This document shows positions 1 to 7,109 of a stretch of 41,634 nucleotides of DNA, piece by piece. The stretch spans positions 1 to 41,634 of the forward strand of contig UQYK01000013.1 in assembly GCA_900545285.1 (NCBI GenBank). The letters are read 5' to 3'. Source of the DNA: an uncultured Ruminococcus sp. (lineage in GTDB: Bacteria > Bacillota > Clostridia > Oscillospirales > Ruminococcaceae). Both the position numbers and the translations under genes were made by a program. The notes below the pieces were generated by a model. That model was given only the letters and a program-made list of their open reading frames with translations, was not told the DNA's origin and did no database searches. Position 1 is the stretch's first letter. Each line of letters opens with the position of its first letter.

Positions 1-57
1 TATGCAGCAAAATTTGCCGAAAAGACACGTGTATACGCTTGTGAAGACAGGTTCTTA
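1..57 (+). repeat. fold-back repeat family 1, copy 1 (3' half, cut by window edge)
   Basis: Bases 1-54 match the right half of the long copy at 31416-31576 with a single difference (G for T at base 29). The copy ends in the family's right arm, CTTGTGAAGACAGGTTC, followed by TTA at 55-57, the expected right-hand 3-bp target duplication. The left half lies outside the window. It starts 13 bp downstream of the stop codon of the lipoprotein gene on the minus strand, so it would form part of that transcript's 3' end. Confidence 0.85.
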
Positions 58-67
58 TAATCTGGAT

Positions 68-400
68 TCAGCGCTCGTCCGAAGTGGTCTTGCTGCTGTC
101 GTTGTCTGCTGCGTCCTTTACAGCATCGCCGGCATCCTTTACCACGTCTCCTGCGGCGTCTCCGGCATCCTTTGCCATATCGCCTGCATCCGTTACCAGA
201 TCCCGTACGCCGTCCTCTGCATCGGTTACCATGTCCTTCAGGTCATCCTTTGCGTCCTGCTCCTCTGTGTGTGCAGAGGACTCCGTTACGCTGCCGGAAT
301 CCTCCCGGGAAGAATCCGCCTTTTCTCCGCATCCGGTCAGAGCAGAACCGCTCAGAACCAATGCTGCGGCAAGGGCTAAAATACGTGTTGGCTGTTTCAT
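68..400 (-). CDS. small lipoprotein with 11-residue amphipathic repeats
   Basis: The 110-residue product starts at the ATG at 400, eight bases behind an AGGTGA site. A longer upstream reading frame exists but has no ribosome site. Residues 1-23 are a lipoprotein signal with lipobox LTGC (Cys24), so the mature protein should be anchored on the outer face of the membrane. Residues 25-50 are Ser/Glu/Asp-rich. From about residue 51 to 99 there are degenerate 11-residue units such as GVRDLVTDAGD, with acidic and Ala/Val positions recurring, as in LEA-like or apolipoprotein-like amphipathic helices. The DNA repeats too. No enzyme motif is present. I recognise the architecture but not a named family. 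A spacer or stress-protective role on the envelope is only a guess. Confidence 0.75.
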   Translation of the reverse strand: MKQPTRILALAAALVLSGSALTGCGEKADSSREDSGSVTESSAHTEEQDAKDDLKDMVTDAEDGVRDLVTDAGDMAKDAGDAAGDVVKDAGDAVKDAADNDSSKTTSDER

Positions 401-464
401 ATGATTCACCTCGCATGCTTTCAGATCTGCCTGCATATAAAAATCCAGACAAATGCGCTTTCCT

Positions 465-530
465 GGGACAATACCGCACAAAGACTGTGTCAATCCGGCT
501 TTCCGGGCAGTCCTTTTGCGGTATTGCCCC
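465..530. repeat. fold-back repeat family 2, short copy
   Basis: Left arm GGGACAATACCGCACAAAG pairs with right arm CTTTTGCGGTATTGCCCC with three mismatches over 22 bases, and a small CCGG-CTTT-CCGG hairpin lies between. The arms match those of the longer copy at 26432-26605. It lies 65 bp upstream of the lipoprotein start codon. I find no convincing target-site duplication. Confidence 0.7.
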
Positions 531-952
531 AGATTTCTTTGCTTTCCCAGACACGGCTCTGCATTCTGCGAAAATTCCGCAGGAAACAGAAAATCCGGTC
601 TGTTCTTAGTCATGCCCCCTTTGCGGCGGTTTATGCATTTTCCACATTTCCACGAATCCGATCCGCTTTGATTTTCCATGCTTTTTCCCGGTTCGACAAA
701 ATTACTCCCCAGTATTTCCCCAACTTTTCAACAGAGTTTTCCACAATCTGAGGAAAACCCGGCAGGAATGCCTGATATTTTTTCCGGTTTTCCGCCGGGC
801 ATTCTTCTGCGAATCCCTGAATTGTGTAATTATTGTAATCATATCCGGGGATCTTACGGAAAAAACGGGATTTTTGTTTTCCACAAGTTGTGGAAAACAA
901 AGTGGAAAGTTCGGGAGAACTGTGGAAATAACAGCAGACGTGCACCAGACGC
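531..952. other. intergenic region with DnaA-box-like 9-mers
   Basis: No credible gene lies here. The stretch carries TTTTCCACA at 638-646, 737-745 and 877-885, and its reverse at 889-897, with a weaker match at 921-929. The DnaA box consensus is TTATCCACA, so each of the first four differs at one position. The boxes at 877-897 face each other inside a perfect odd palindrome (876-898, 11-bp arms around one base). No dnaA or dnaN gene is nearby, so this is not a typical oriC. A DnaA titration or regulatory site is possible. Confidence 0.4.
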
Positions 953-1759
953 TCAGTCTTTTTGGAAAACCAGAATCTTTTCTGCCATGTTTTTTACCAG
1001 AGGCACCCAGGAAACCAGCCGGTAGACCGGATACAGCTTTGCCATGCCCCGGAGGATGTTATCGTCCTTGACCCCATGGAAGCCCGGCGCAAGCTCCTGC
1101 ATCTCGGAAAAGCAGTTCACGCCCCAGGTAAAGACTGCGCCTGTCTCCTGGACAGACTTTTCAATGGACTGCTTCTGCACCCAGAACGGCGAGGTGGTTT
1201 CCAGCATCACATAGGCGTTCTCGAAGTTGTCATAAATAATGCGAAGCATCTGTGCCACCTCTTCCGGCTGGAGATACATGGACAGGCCTTCGATCACAAA
1301 CAGCATGGTGCCGCGTCTGGCAATCGCTTTCGGCCAGGTGGGATCCAGCACGGACTTGCCCACGGTAGAGATTCTCCCCTGCTCCTGAAAAATCTGATCC
1401 CGGACGTGGATGGTTTCCGGCAGGTCGAGATTGTACCAGATGCACTGCCCGTTGTCCATACGATACACCCGGGTGTCCAGTCCGCAGGCAATGTTTACAA
1501 CTGTGGCATCCGGGTGCTGCTGCAAAAATGCACGCACCAATTCGTCGAATACAATGGTTCTGGCAATTGTGCCGCTGCCCATGGCAGTATCTTTTGATGC
1601 CCTGGAAAAATCGTAGTCCAGCCGGTCTACCAGTTCCACCGCCTTGGCATCATAAAAGGCATGCTTCGGTGATTTGGAATACTGTGCTCTTGCATAAAAG
1701 GTCAGGAGCATGGTTTCCGCCACGCCGTTGAGTTCTGGTTTGATCTTTGCATTTGTCAT
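953..1759 (-). CDS. class I SAM-dependent methyltransferase, LCM/Tcmp family
   Basis: The 268-residue protein resembles the leucine carboxyl methyltransferase fold family (PF04072, COG3315), which includes bacterial O-methyltransferases of polyketide-type pathways. Visible marks are the early region with RTIVFDELVRAF, the SAM-binding VVNIACGLDTRVYRM with its GLDTR signature (about residues 90-105), and LFVIEGLSMYLQPEEV, which corresponds to the conserved EGxxMYL motif. It has no signal peptide, so it acts in the cytoplasm. The substrate cannot be read from sequence. The ATG follows AAAGGGG. It is transcribed alone from its own promoter, divergently from the sigma-factor gene, and no biosynthetic cluster surrounds it. 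Confidence 0.85.
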   Translation of the reverse strand: MTNAKIKPELNGVAETMLLTFYARAQYSKSPKHAFYDAKAVELVDRLDYDFSRASKDTAMGSGTIARTIVFDELVRAFLQQHPDATVVNIACGLDTRVYRMDNGQCIWYNLDLPETIHVRDQIFQEQGRISTVGKSVLDPTWPKAIARRGTMLFVIEGLSMYLQPEEVAQMLRIIYDNFENAYVMLETTSPFWVQKQSIEKSVQETGAVFTWGVNCFSEMQELAPGFHGVKDDNILRGMAKLYPVYRLVSWVPLVKNMAEKILVFQKD

Positions 1760-1777
1760 AGTGTTACCCCTTTCGAG

Positions 1778-1795
1778 TTAGTGTTGGCTTACTAA
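1778..1795. promoter_or_regulatory. possible operator, imperfect palindrome below the methyltransferase promoter
   Basis: TTAGT and ACTAA half-sites are separated by 8 bp, immediately downstream of the methyltransferase -10 box and upstream of its ribosome site. The position suits a TetR- or MarR-type repressor, but no such regulator is encoded next to it. Confidence 0.3.
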
Positions 1796-1798
1796 GAT

Positions 1799-1827
1799 AG
1801 TATACCACATTTTTGGAGAAACCGCAA
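1799..1827 (-). promoter_or_regulatory. promoter of the methyltransferase gene
   Basis: Read on the minus strand: -35 TTGCGG, 17-bp spacer, -10 TATACT with an extended TG one base before it. Confidence 0.6.
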
Positions 1828-1923
1828 GCTGTCACACTTTGCGCTGCTGTGCGTTATCTTTTACAGGACATCCCAAGTCCAAAGAGCTTGCATGCATCCA
1901 GGTTCAAACAGGAGGTGAAGCAG

Positions 1924-2475
1924 ATGCAGTCCGCAAAAGAAAAACTGCATATCCTATATCAGCTCTATGAAAAGCCCATGTACCACATTGCCTATGCGAT
2001 TTTACACCACACACAGCAGACGGAAGATGCGGTTTCTGAGGCCTTTTGTAAGGTGATTCGCCATCTGGACAAGATCGGTGATCCGGAAAGCCCCCGCACC
2101 AAGCAGTATATAATCCGGATTATCCGCAATACTGCAATCAACCAGTATCGAAAAAATGCCAGAGAAGCAGATCGCCGCACAGTATGGGATGACCGGATTT
2201 TACAGATTCCCGATGAAACAGCCGCCAGTCCTGCGGAACAGCAAGAGGAGCAGCAGCACCAGCAGGCCATTCTGACAGAAATGCTGGAATCCCTCAGCGA
2301 AACCGACCGGCAGATTGTGCTGCTGCGGTGTCAGAACAATCTGCCCTTCCGGGAAATCGCACAGCGATGCGGCATAAAAGAAGCGGCGGCACGAAAACGC
2401 TTTGAACGTGCCAGAAAAACCATGATGAAGCAGAAAGGAGTCACGTCCTATGAGCAGCTATTTCCCCTATCATAA
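1924..2475 (+). CDS. ECF-type RNA polymerase sigma factor
   Basis: This 183-residue sigma-70 family protein starts at the ATG at 1924 behind AGGAGGTGA. Region 2 (about residues 8-75) contains LYQLYEKPMYHIAYAIL and EDAVSEAFCKVIRHL, the core-binding and -10 recognition helices. Region 4 (about 118-170) contains LSETDRQIVLLR followed by the helix-turn-helix LPFREIAQRCGIKEAAARKR. Regions 1 and 3 are absent, as in ECF factors. The next gene overlaps it by 26 bp and encodes a membrane protein of the usual anti-sigma type. The pair therefore probably forms a signal-responsive unit in which the partner holds the sigma factor at the membrane. The regulon and signal are unknown. Confidence 0.9.
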   Translation: MQSAKEKLHILYQLYEKPMYHIAYAILHHTQQTEDAVSEAFCKVIRHLDKIGDPESPRTKQYIIRIIRNTAINQYRKNAREADRRTVWDDRILQIPDETAASPAEQQEEQQHQQAILTEMLESLSETDRQIVLLRCQNNLPFREIAQRCGIKEAAARKRFERARKTMMKQKGVTSYEQLFPLS

Positions 2476-3730
2476 AGACGAATGGGAACAGATCCTTACC
2501 CAGGCATTTGATCCAGATGCACCGGATCCTCCATTTTCCGAAGCCTATCAAAAACGAAAGCAAGAAATGGAGAATACCATGCTGCGTAAAAAGCCGGAAA
2601 AAAAACGCATCTGTATTCTGGGCGCAGCAGCCGTCATTGGTGCCCTGGGCATTGCTGCCGCAGCCCCGGCTGTTGCTGCCGCTATGGGCAAGAGCATCTA
2701 TGAATTTTTCTCCGACGAATCGTATTACACCCAAGACCCCATAGAGAAAAACGATCTGACACCCTATGCCAAACCGGCAGCAGAAACGCAGCAGACAAAA
2801 AATGGTACAATCTGCATGGAAAATATCTACTGTGACGGCAGTTATCTGAGTGTGACTCTGCGGCTGACAGACTTGCCAGAACAATTGCAGGACAGCACCG
2901 GAATTGAATCGGAGTTTACCGGCACACTGAATGGACAAAAGCTGTCATTTATCGGAAGTACCGGTACATATACTATGAGTACAAAAACCGGTGGGCTGGC
3001 AACGCTTTCTGAACAGGCAGAGGGTGCATACTATGACAAGGAAAATACCAGCATTGCCAGATTTGTGAAGTCTGGCGATGCGGAATATAGTATTGTGCTT
3101 TCGGCGGAATGCAGTGAGATATTTCAGGGGAACACTACAGCAAGCCTGCCGTTGCAGCTTTCGTTTTCGTTCTTACAGGGAATAGATGCAACTAGTTGGT
3201 CATGGTTTGAAACCGGCGTATCCGCCAAGGGTGATACGGCATATAGCTGTGAACCGAGATCTCTGGGTGTTATTCCTGTGGATATTACTCTGACTGCGGA
3301 GATACAGGCGGATACCAGCCGAACGGACATCTATCCAGTTACCGAAACAAAAGACGGATATACGCTGGAATCTGTGACTGTTTCTCCGTTTAGCACAGAG
3401 ATCCGTTTTTCTGAGGATACTGTATTTGATGACTACGATGTGATGTATGTCACGGATCAGAACGGTAACTCTTATGATACGATAGACGCGAATATTGATA
3501 CAGACATTTCCTTTCAGAATTCTGTATGGGAAGCAGCATTGACTGATGCTACGGAACTGACCATTCGTATTGTTCCGGACGGAAAAAACAACTTGGACGC
3601 AGCAGGTACAGTTTTTACTGTTCCCATTGACAAAGGTTATCGGACACAAACGATCAATGACTTTGATCTGGCAGAGAACTATACGCAGTATATCCCGCCA
3701 ATGCCTGATGAAGAATCTGCTTCCCAGTGA
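2450..3730 (+). CDS. putative anti-sigma factor, DUF4179-like membrane protein
   Basis: The 426-residue product starts at 2450 behind AAAGGAG, inside the 3' end of the sigma gene, which indicates translational coupling. Residues 1-50 are a hydrophilic cytoplasmic part that would bind the sigma factor. Residues about 53-80 are one Ala-rich transmembrane segment. The following 345 residues are an extracytoplasmic region of mainly beta character, with IYEFFSDESYY near its start, as in DUF4179 proteins that accompany clostridial ECF factors. No protease motif or zinc HxxxCxxC motif is visible. Calling it an anti-sigma factor rests on position and architecture rather than on a diagnostic motif. 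Confidence 0.75.
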   Translation: MSSYFPYHKDEWEQILTQAFDPDAPDPPFSEAYQKRKQEMENTMLRKKPEKKRICILGAAAVIGALGIAAAAPAVAAAMGKSIYEFFSDESYYTQDPIEKNDLTPYAKPAAETQQTKNGTICMENIYCDGSYLSVTLRLTDLPEQLQDSTGIESEFTGTLNGQKLSFIGSTGTYTMSTKTGGLATLSEQAEGAYYDKENTSIARFVKSGDAEYSIVLSAECSEIFQGNTTASLPLQLSFSFLQGIDATSWSWFETGVSAKGDTAYSCEPRSLGVIPVDITLTAEIQADTSRTDIYPVTETKDGYTLESVTVSPFSTEIRFSEDTVFDDYDVMYVTDQNGNSYDTIDANIDTDISFQNSVWEAALTDATELTIRIVPDGKNNLDAAGTVFTVPIDKGYRTQTINDFDLAENYTQYIPPMPDEESASQ

Positions 3731-3851
3731 TTTCTACCGCACAGAGTTTACTTTCATCTCTTGAAAAACAATCTGTGTACGTCAGATATAAAACAGACTT
3801 TGACATTTCCCATGGCAGATGCTTTTTCCGTCTGTCAGTTCATCCCTTTTG

Positions 3852-3889
3852 AAAAAAGCCGCAGGTTTTTTCTCCGCCTGCGGCTTTTT
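3852..3889. terminator. rho-independent terminator after the sigma/anti-sigma pair
   Basis: AAAAAGCCGCAGG pairs with CCTGCGGCTTTTT around an 11-base loop. The stem is flanked by A- and T-runs, so it could work in both directions. Confidence 0.85.
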
Positions 3890-3932
3890 CATGATTTTGA
3901 AACAATTTTTGCGGAATATTTTCGCGGAACGC

Positions 3933-3961
3933 TTGCCAACGTTTCCATCCTGTGGTATAAT
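3933..3961 (+). promoter_or_regulatory. promoter of the HD-domain gene
   Basis: TTGCCA, 17-bp spacer, TATAAT, with an extended -10 TG at 3953. The start codon is 26 bp downstream. Confidence 0.8.
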
Positions 3962-3986
3962 AGACAGGAAAAGGGGGGTGGCTTCT

Positions 3987-4574
3987 ATGACCAAACGAGA
4001 AGAATTTATTGCCGTCTATCAGGAAAATATTACACGCCGGGGCGCAGACCGTCTTCTGGAATGGCTGGATTCAGATGCCAGTGACTTTTTCACAGCACCG
4101 TCCAGCACCCGGTTTCACGGCTCCTATGAAGGGGGGCTAGTGGAACACAGCCTGAATGTCTACGAGTGTCTCAAGGACTATCTGGCCAGACCGCGCACCA
4201 AAGAGCTGTACGGCATGGACTATTCTCCGGAAACCATTGCAGTGACCGCACTGCTCCATGATATCTGCAAGGTAGGCTTTTATGCAGTAGACTACCGCAA
4301 TGCTAAAAATGAACAGGGCGCATGGGAACGCGTCCCCTATTACACCATCCGGGACACCCTGCCCTATGGTCACGGAGAAAAATCCGTGTACATGATTCAG
4401 AGCTTTATGCGGCTCACCCGGGATGAAGCATTTGCAATCCGGTATCACATGGGCTTTTCTGGCAATGAGGACAAAAACAACATTGGCAGAGCGCTGGAAA
4501 TGTTTCCCCTGGCACTGGCGGTCAATGTGGCAGACATGGAAGCTACCTATTATCTGGAAGGCTCTGTGAAATAA
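3987..4574 (+). CDS. HD-domain hydrolase
   Basis: The 195-residue protein starts at the ATG at 3987 behind AAGGGGGGTGG; the open frame extends further upstream but includes the promoter. Metal-ligand motifs of the HD superfamily are visible: GGLVEHSLNVYECL, then TALLHDICKVG (the HD pair), YGHGEKSVYMI, and RYHMGF, followed by LAVNVADMEATYYLEG. The order resembles the HD domain of YhaM-type 3'-5' exonucleases and related clostridial proteins, but there is no OB-fold nucleic-acid domain, so nuclease activity is uncertain. A phosphohydrolase acting on nucleotides or RNA ends is likely. It is cytoplasmic and is followed by a minimal copy of repeat family 1. Confidence 0.8.
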   Translation: MTKREEFIAVYQENITRRGADRLLEWLDSDASDFFTAPSSTRFHGSYEGGLVEHSLNVYECLKDYLARPRTKELYGMDYSPETIAVTALLHDICKVGFYAVDYRNAKNEQGAWERVPYYTIRDTLPYGHGEKSVYMIQSFMRLTRDEAFAIRYHMGFSGNEDKNNIGRALEMFPLALAVNVADMEATYYLEGSVK

Positions 4575-4596
4575 CGCCGGCGCTTTCCGGAAAATA

Positions 4597-4627
4597 TAAG
4601 AACCTGTCTTCATAAGACAGGTTCTAA
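4597..4627. repeat. fold-back repeat family 1, minimal 25-bp copy with TAA duplication
   Basis: The element at 4600-4624 is two perfect arms, GAACCTGTCTT and AAGACAGGTTC, around CAT. TAA lies directly on both sides (4597-4599 and 4625-4627). It is all arm and no core, between the HD gene and the GH13 gene. Confidence 0.8.
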
Positions 4628-4648
4628 GAGAAGCAGGAGGAAAAGAAA

Positions 4649-6241
4649 ATGAATTGGTATGAAAATGCAGTGATGTATCACATCTATCCCTTGGGATTCT
4701 GCGGCGCACCGAAGTTCAACGAGGGCGGCGAGCCGGTAAACCGACTGGAAAAGGTACTGGACTGGATTCCCCACCTGAAGGAAATGGGTGTAGATGCCGT
4801 TTACTTCGGCCCGGTGTTCGAATCCGTAGAGCACGGCTATGACACCACAGACTACCGCATCATTGACCGCAGACTGGGCACCAACGAGATGTTCGCCCAC
4901 ATCTGTGACGAACTGCACAAGAACGGCATCCGCGTTATCCTGGACGGCGTATTCAACCACGTGGGACGGAACTTCTGGGCATTTAAGGACGTACAGGAAA
5001 AGGGACAGGCCTCGGAGTACTGCGACTGGTTCGCCGGCCTGAACTTCGGCGGACAAAGCCCCTGCGGCGACAACTTCTGGTACGAGGGCTGGAACGGCTA
5101 CTACAACCTGGTAAAGCTGAATCTGAAAAACTGGCACGTGTGTGACTATCTGATCGATGCGGTAGGCATGTGGATGGACGAGTTCCACATTGACGGCATT
5201 CGCTTTGATGCCGCAGACTGCGTGGACTTCGACTTCTTCCGCCGCATCCATAATTTCTGCAAGGAACGCAATCCGGAATTCTGGCTCATGGGTGAGATCA
5301 TCCACGGCGACTACAAGCGCTGGGCAAACCCGGAGATGCTGGACAGCGTTACCAACTATGAGTGCTATAAGGGCATCTATTCCTCCCACAATGACAAAAA
5401 CTATTTTGAAATCAACTACAGCATCAACCGCCAGTTCGGAAACGGCGGCATCTATCAGGGCACTGCGCTGTATAACTTCGTAGACAACCACGATGTTAAC
5501 CGTCTGGCCAGCACGCTGGCTGATCAGCGGTATCTGCCCCTGTGCTACACGCTGATGTACTGCATGCCGGGTATCCCGTCTGTTTACTACGGCAGTGAAT
5601 ACGGCGTCATGGGACGGCACGAAAACAACTCGGATGACGGCCTGCGTCCCTGCCTGGATCTGGACGAGCTGAACCGCAGCGGCAATCTGGATCTGTACCG
5701 CCATCTGGTAAAGCTGGGCAGAATCTATCACGCATATCCGGCACTGCGCACCGGTTCCTACTACACCGTAGAAGTCCGGAACCGTCAGCTGCTGTTTGCC
5801 AAGGAACAGGACGGCAGAACTGTTTATGTTGCCCTGAACCTGGAGGACTGCCCCAGCGAGTTCCGCTTCGGCACCCACGTGCCGTCTCTGGTAGATGTCA
5901 TCAGTGGCCAGCCGGTACAGGTGGAAAACGGCGGCGCATGGATTCGCATGGCACCATTCTCCTCCATGATTCTGGTAGAGGATGATATCGTCAACCAGAC
6001 TGAACCGGTACAGGAAGCAGTTGCCGTACCGGAGCCTACTCCGCTGGAAGAGGGCGCACGGTACCGGGATGTTCTGGACGGCTCTGTCTGCGTACTGCTC
6101 CAGGCTGCGGCACGCCACGCAGAGACCCAGGAAGAGCTGGTGGTATACCGGAAGGAACAGGACGGCAGCGTCTGGGCAATGCCAAAGTCTATCTTCACAG
6201 GGACTGCCCATGACAACCAGCCCCGGTTCAGCAAGATCTAA
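4649..6241 (+). CDS. GH13 alpha-glucosidase/neopullulanase-like enzyme with C-terminal DUF1653 domain
   Basis: This 530-residue cytoplasmic enzyme has no signal peptide. The GH13 barrel (about residues 1-400) shows region I DGVFNHVG, region II GIRFDAAD with nucleophile Asp187, region III GEI with acid/base Glu216, and region IV FVDNHD with Asp282. It should cleave or rearrange alpha-1,4-linked glucans such as maltodextrins. After a C-terminal beta domain ending near residue 448, a Pro/Glu linker leads to a segment (about 468-525) with GARYRDVLDGSVCVLLQAA, TQEELVVYRKEQDG and VWAMPKSIF. This matches DUF1653 (PF07866), normally a free-standing protein of about 70 residues. That fusion is unusual. 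The ribosome site AGCAGGAGG is clear. Exact substrate specificity is not determined by sequence. Confidence 0.88.
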   Translation: MNWYENAVMYHIYPLGFCGAPKFNEGGEPVNRLEKVLDWIPHLKEMGVDAVYFGPVFESVEHGYDTTDYRIIDRRLGTNEMFAHICDELHKNGIRVILDGVFNHVGRNFWAFKDVQEKGQASEYCDWFAGLNFGGQSPCGDNFWYEGWNGYYNLVKLNLKNWHVCDYLIDAVGMWMDEFHIDGIRFDAADCVDFDFFRRIHNFCKERNPEFWLMGEIIHGDYKRWANPEMLDSVTNYECYKGIYSSHNDKNYFEINYSINRQFGNGGIYQGTALYNFVDNHDVNRLASTLADQRYLPLCYTLMYCMPGIPSVYYGSEYGVMGRHENNSDDGLRPCLDLDELNRSGNLDLYRHLVKLGRIYHAYPALRTGSYYTVEVRNRQLLFAKEQDGRTVYVALNLEDCPSEFRFGTHVPSLVDVISGQPVQVENGGAWIRMAPFSSMILVEDDIVNQTEPVQEAVAVPEPTPLEEGARYRDVLDGSVCVLLQAAARHAETQEELVVYRKEQDGSVWAMPKSIFTGTAHDNQPRFSKI

Positions 6242-6302
6242 GCATCTGTTCTGACGCTGGGGAAGCGGCAAAAAAGCATATCTTTTATTGTACAAAGGGA
6301 AA

Positions 6303-6332
6303 ACAGCGGTGAGCCAGTGTGCTGACCGCTGT
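6303..6332 (+). terminator. weak hairpin after the GH13 gene
   Basis: ACAGCGGT and ACCGCTGT form an 8-bp stem with a 14-base loop, but no proper T-run follows. It may attenuate rather than end transcription into the HAD gene. Confidence 0.4.
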
Positions 6333-6352
6333 TGTTATGAAAGGATTTTACC

Positions 6353-7018
6353 ATGGAACACAACACCCTGCAAGGCATCATTTTCGACCTGGACGGCACG
6401 CTGCTGGACTCTACCGGCATGTGGAAGCAGGTAGATCACAAGCTTATGGCCTACTACGGAAAAGAAGTGACCCCCGATCTCTCCGAACGGGTACAGCGCA
6501 TGTCCATTGAAGAGTTCTCCCAATTTTTTGTGACGGAATTCCAGCTGCCTGCCACACCGGAACAGATTGCAAAACAGGTTGCGGACATGGTAGAAGAGGA
6601 ATACTGTCACCTGCTCCCGTTAAAGCCCCATGTACCGGAATTTCTGGACTGGCTGGATCAGCAGGGCATGGTCTACGGCGTTGCCACCGCCACCTACGGC
6701 GAACTGGCACAGGCGGCGCTAAAGCGTCTGGGACTGTGGGAACGTGTGCAGTTTCTCCTCACGGAACAGGATGCCGGCGCACCGAAAACCCAGCCGGATA
6801 TCTTCCGTCTGGGGGCGCAGAAGCTGCATCTGGGAAAACGCCAGATTGCCGTGGCGGAAGACTCTCTGTATGCCCTGCAAACGGCAAAAGCCGCCGGTTT
6901 TTTCACCGTGGGCGTATACGACCCGGAAAGTGCCGCCGTCTGGCCGGAAATCTGTGCAACAGCCACTGTGCACATCCGGGATCTCCTGGAGCTGAAGCCC
7001 ATGCTGCGCGGCGTATAA
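6353..7018 (+). CDS. HAD-superfamily phosphatase, beta-phosphoglucomutase-like
   Basis: The 221-residue product has the four HAD motifs in order. Motif I is IIFDLDGTLLDS (nucleophile in FDLDG, about residue 11). Motif II is the Thr of VATATYGE (about residue 106). Motif III is the Lys of APKTQPDIF (about 144). Motif IV is VAEDSLYALQTAKAAG (about 163). The alpha-helical cap between motifs I and II is of the C1 type found in phosphoglycolate phosphatases and beta-phosphoglucomutases. It should dephosphorylate or isomerise a small sugar phosphate in the cytoplasm. Its place after a glucan-degrading GH13 gene would suit a beta-phosphoglucomutase, but this is inference. The ATG lies behind AAAGGA. 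Confidence 0.85.
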   Translation: MEHNTLQGIIFDLDGTLLDSTGMWKQVDHKLMAYYGKEVTPDLSERVQRMSIEEFSQFFVTEFQLPATPEQIAKQVADMVEEEYCHLLPLKPHVPEFLDWLDQQGMVYGVATATYGELAQAALKRLGLWERVQFLLTEQDAGAPKTQPDIFRLGAQKLHLGKRQIAVAEDSLYALQTAKAAGFFTVGVYDPESAAVWPEICATATVHIRDLLELKPMLRGV

Positions 7019-7035
7019 GCGCACCGCTATCATTT

Positions 7036-7088
7036 TCAGAACCTGTCTTCACAAAACACGTGTATCCGCCTGTGAAGACGGGTTCTCA
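7036..7088 (+). repeat. fold-back repeat family 1, 47-bp copy with TCA duplication
   Basis: The element at 7039-7085 has arms GAACCTGTCTTCACA and TGTGAAGACGGGTTC. The one departure from perfect pairing is T opposite G, a U-G wobble in RNA. The loop ACACGTGTATCCG is the right-core sequence of the long form. TCA flanks it on both sides (7036-7038, 7086-7088). It lies just upstream of the trmN6 ribosome site. Confidence 0.8.
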
Positions 7089-7109
7089 GAAAGGAAGGTT
7101 TTCTCCACT

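Noticed and set aside
465..544. GCTTTCC direct repeat as target duplication of the family 2 short copy
   Set aside because: The right-hand copy is offset by about nine bases from the arm end, so it does not fit a simple insertion.
876..898. Terminator of the methyltransferase gene
   Set aside because: The palindrome has only one central base, so no normal loop, and the T-run lies on the wrong side for the minus-strand transcript.
3852..3889. Copy of a mobile fold-back element
   Set aside because: The stem is short, GC-rich and flanked by A/T runs in the manner of an ordinary terminator, and it shares no arm with either repeat family.
4610..6295. 561-codon open frame on the minus strand
   Set aside because: It lies antisense to the GH13 gene, whose catalytic motifs are unambiguous. 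The translated minus frame is low-complexity Val/Ala/Gln-rich with no family signature.
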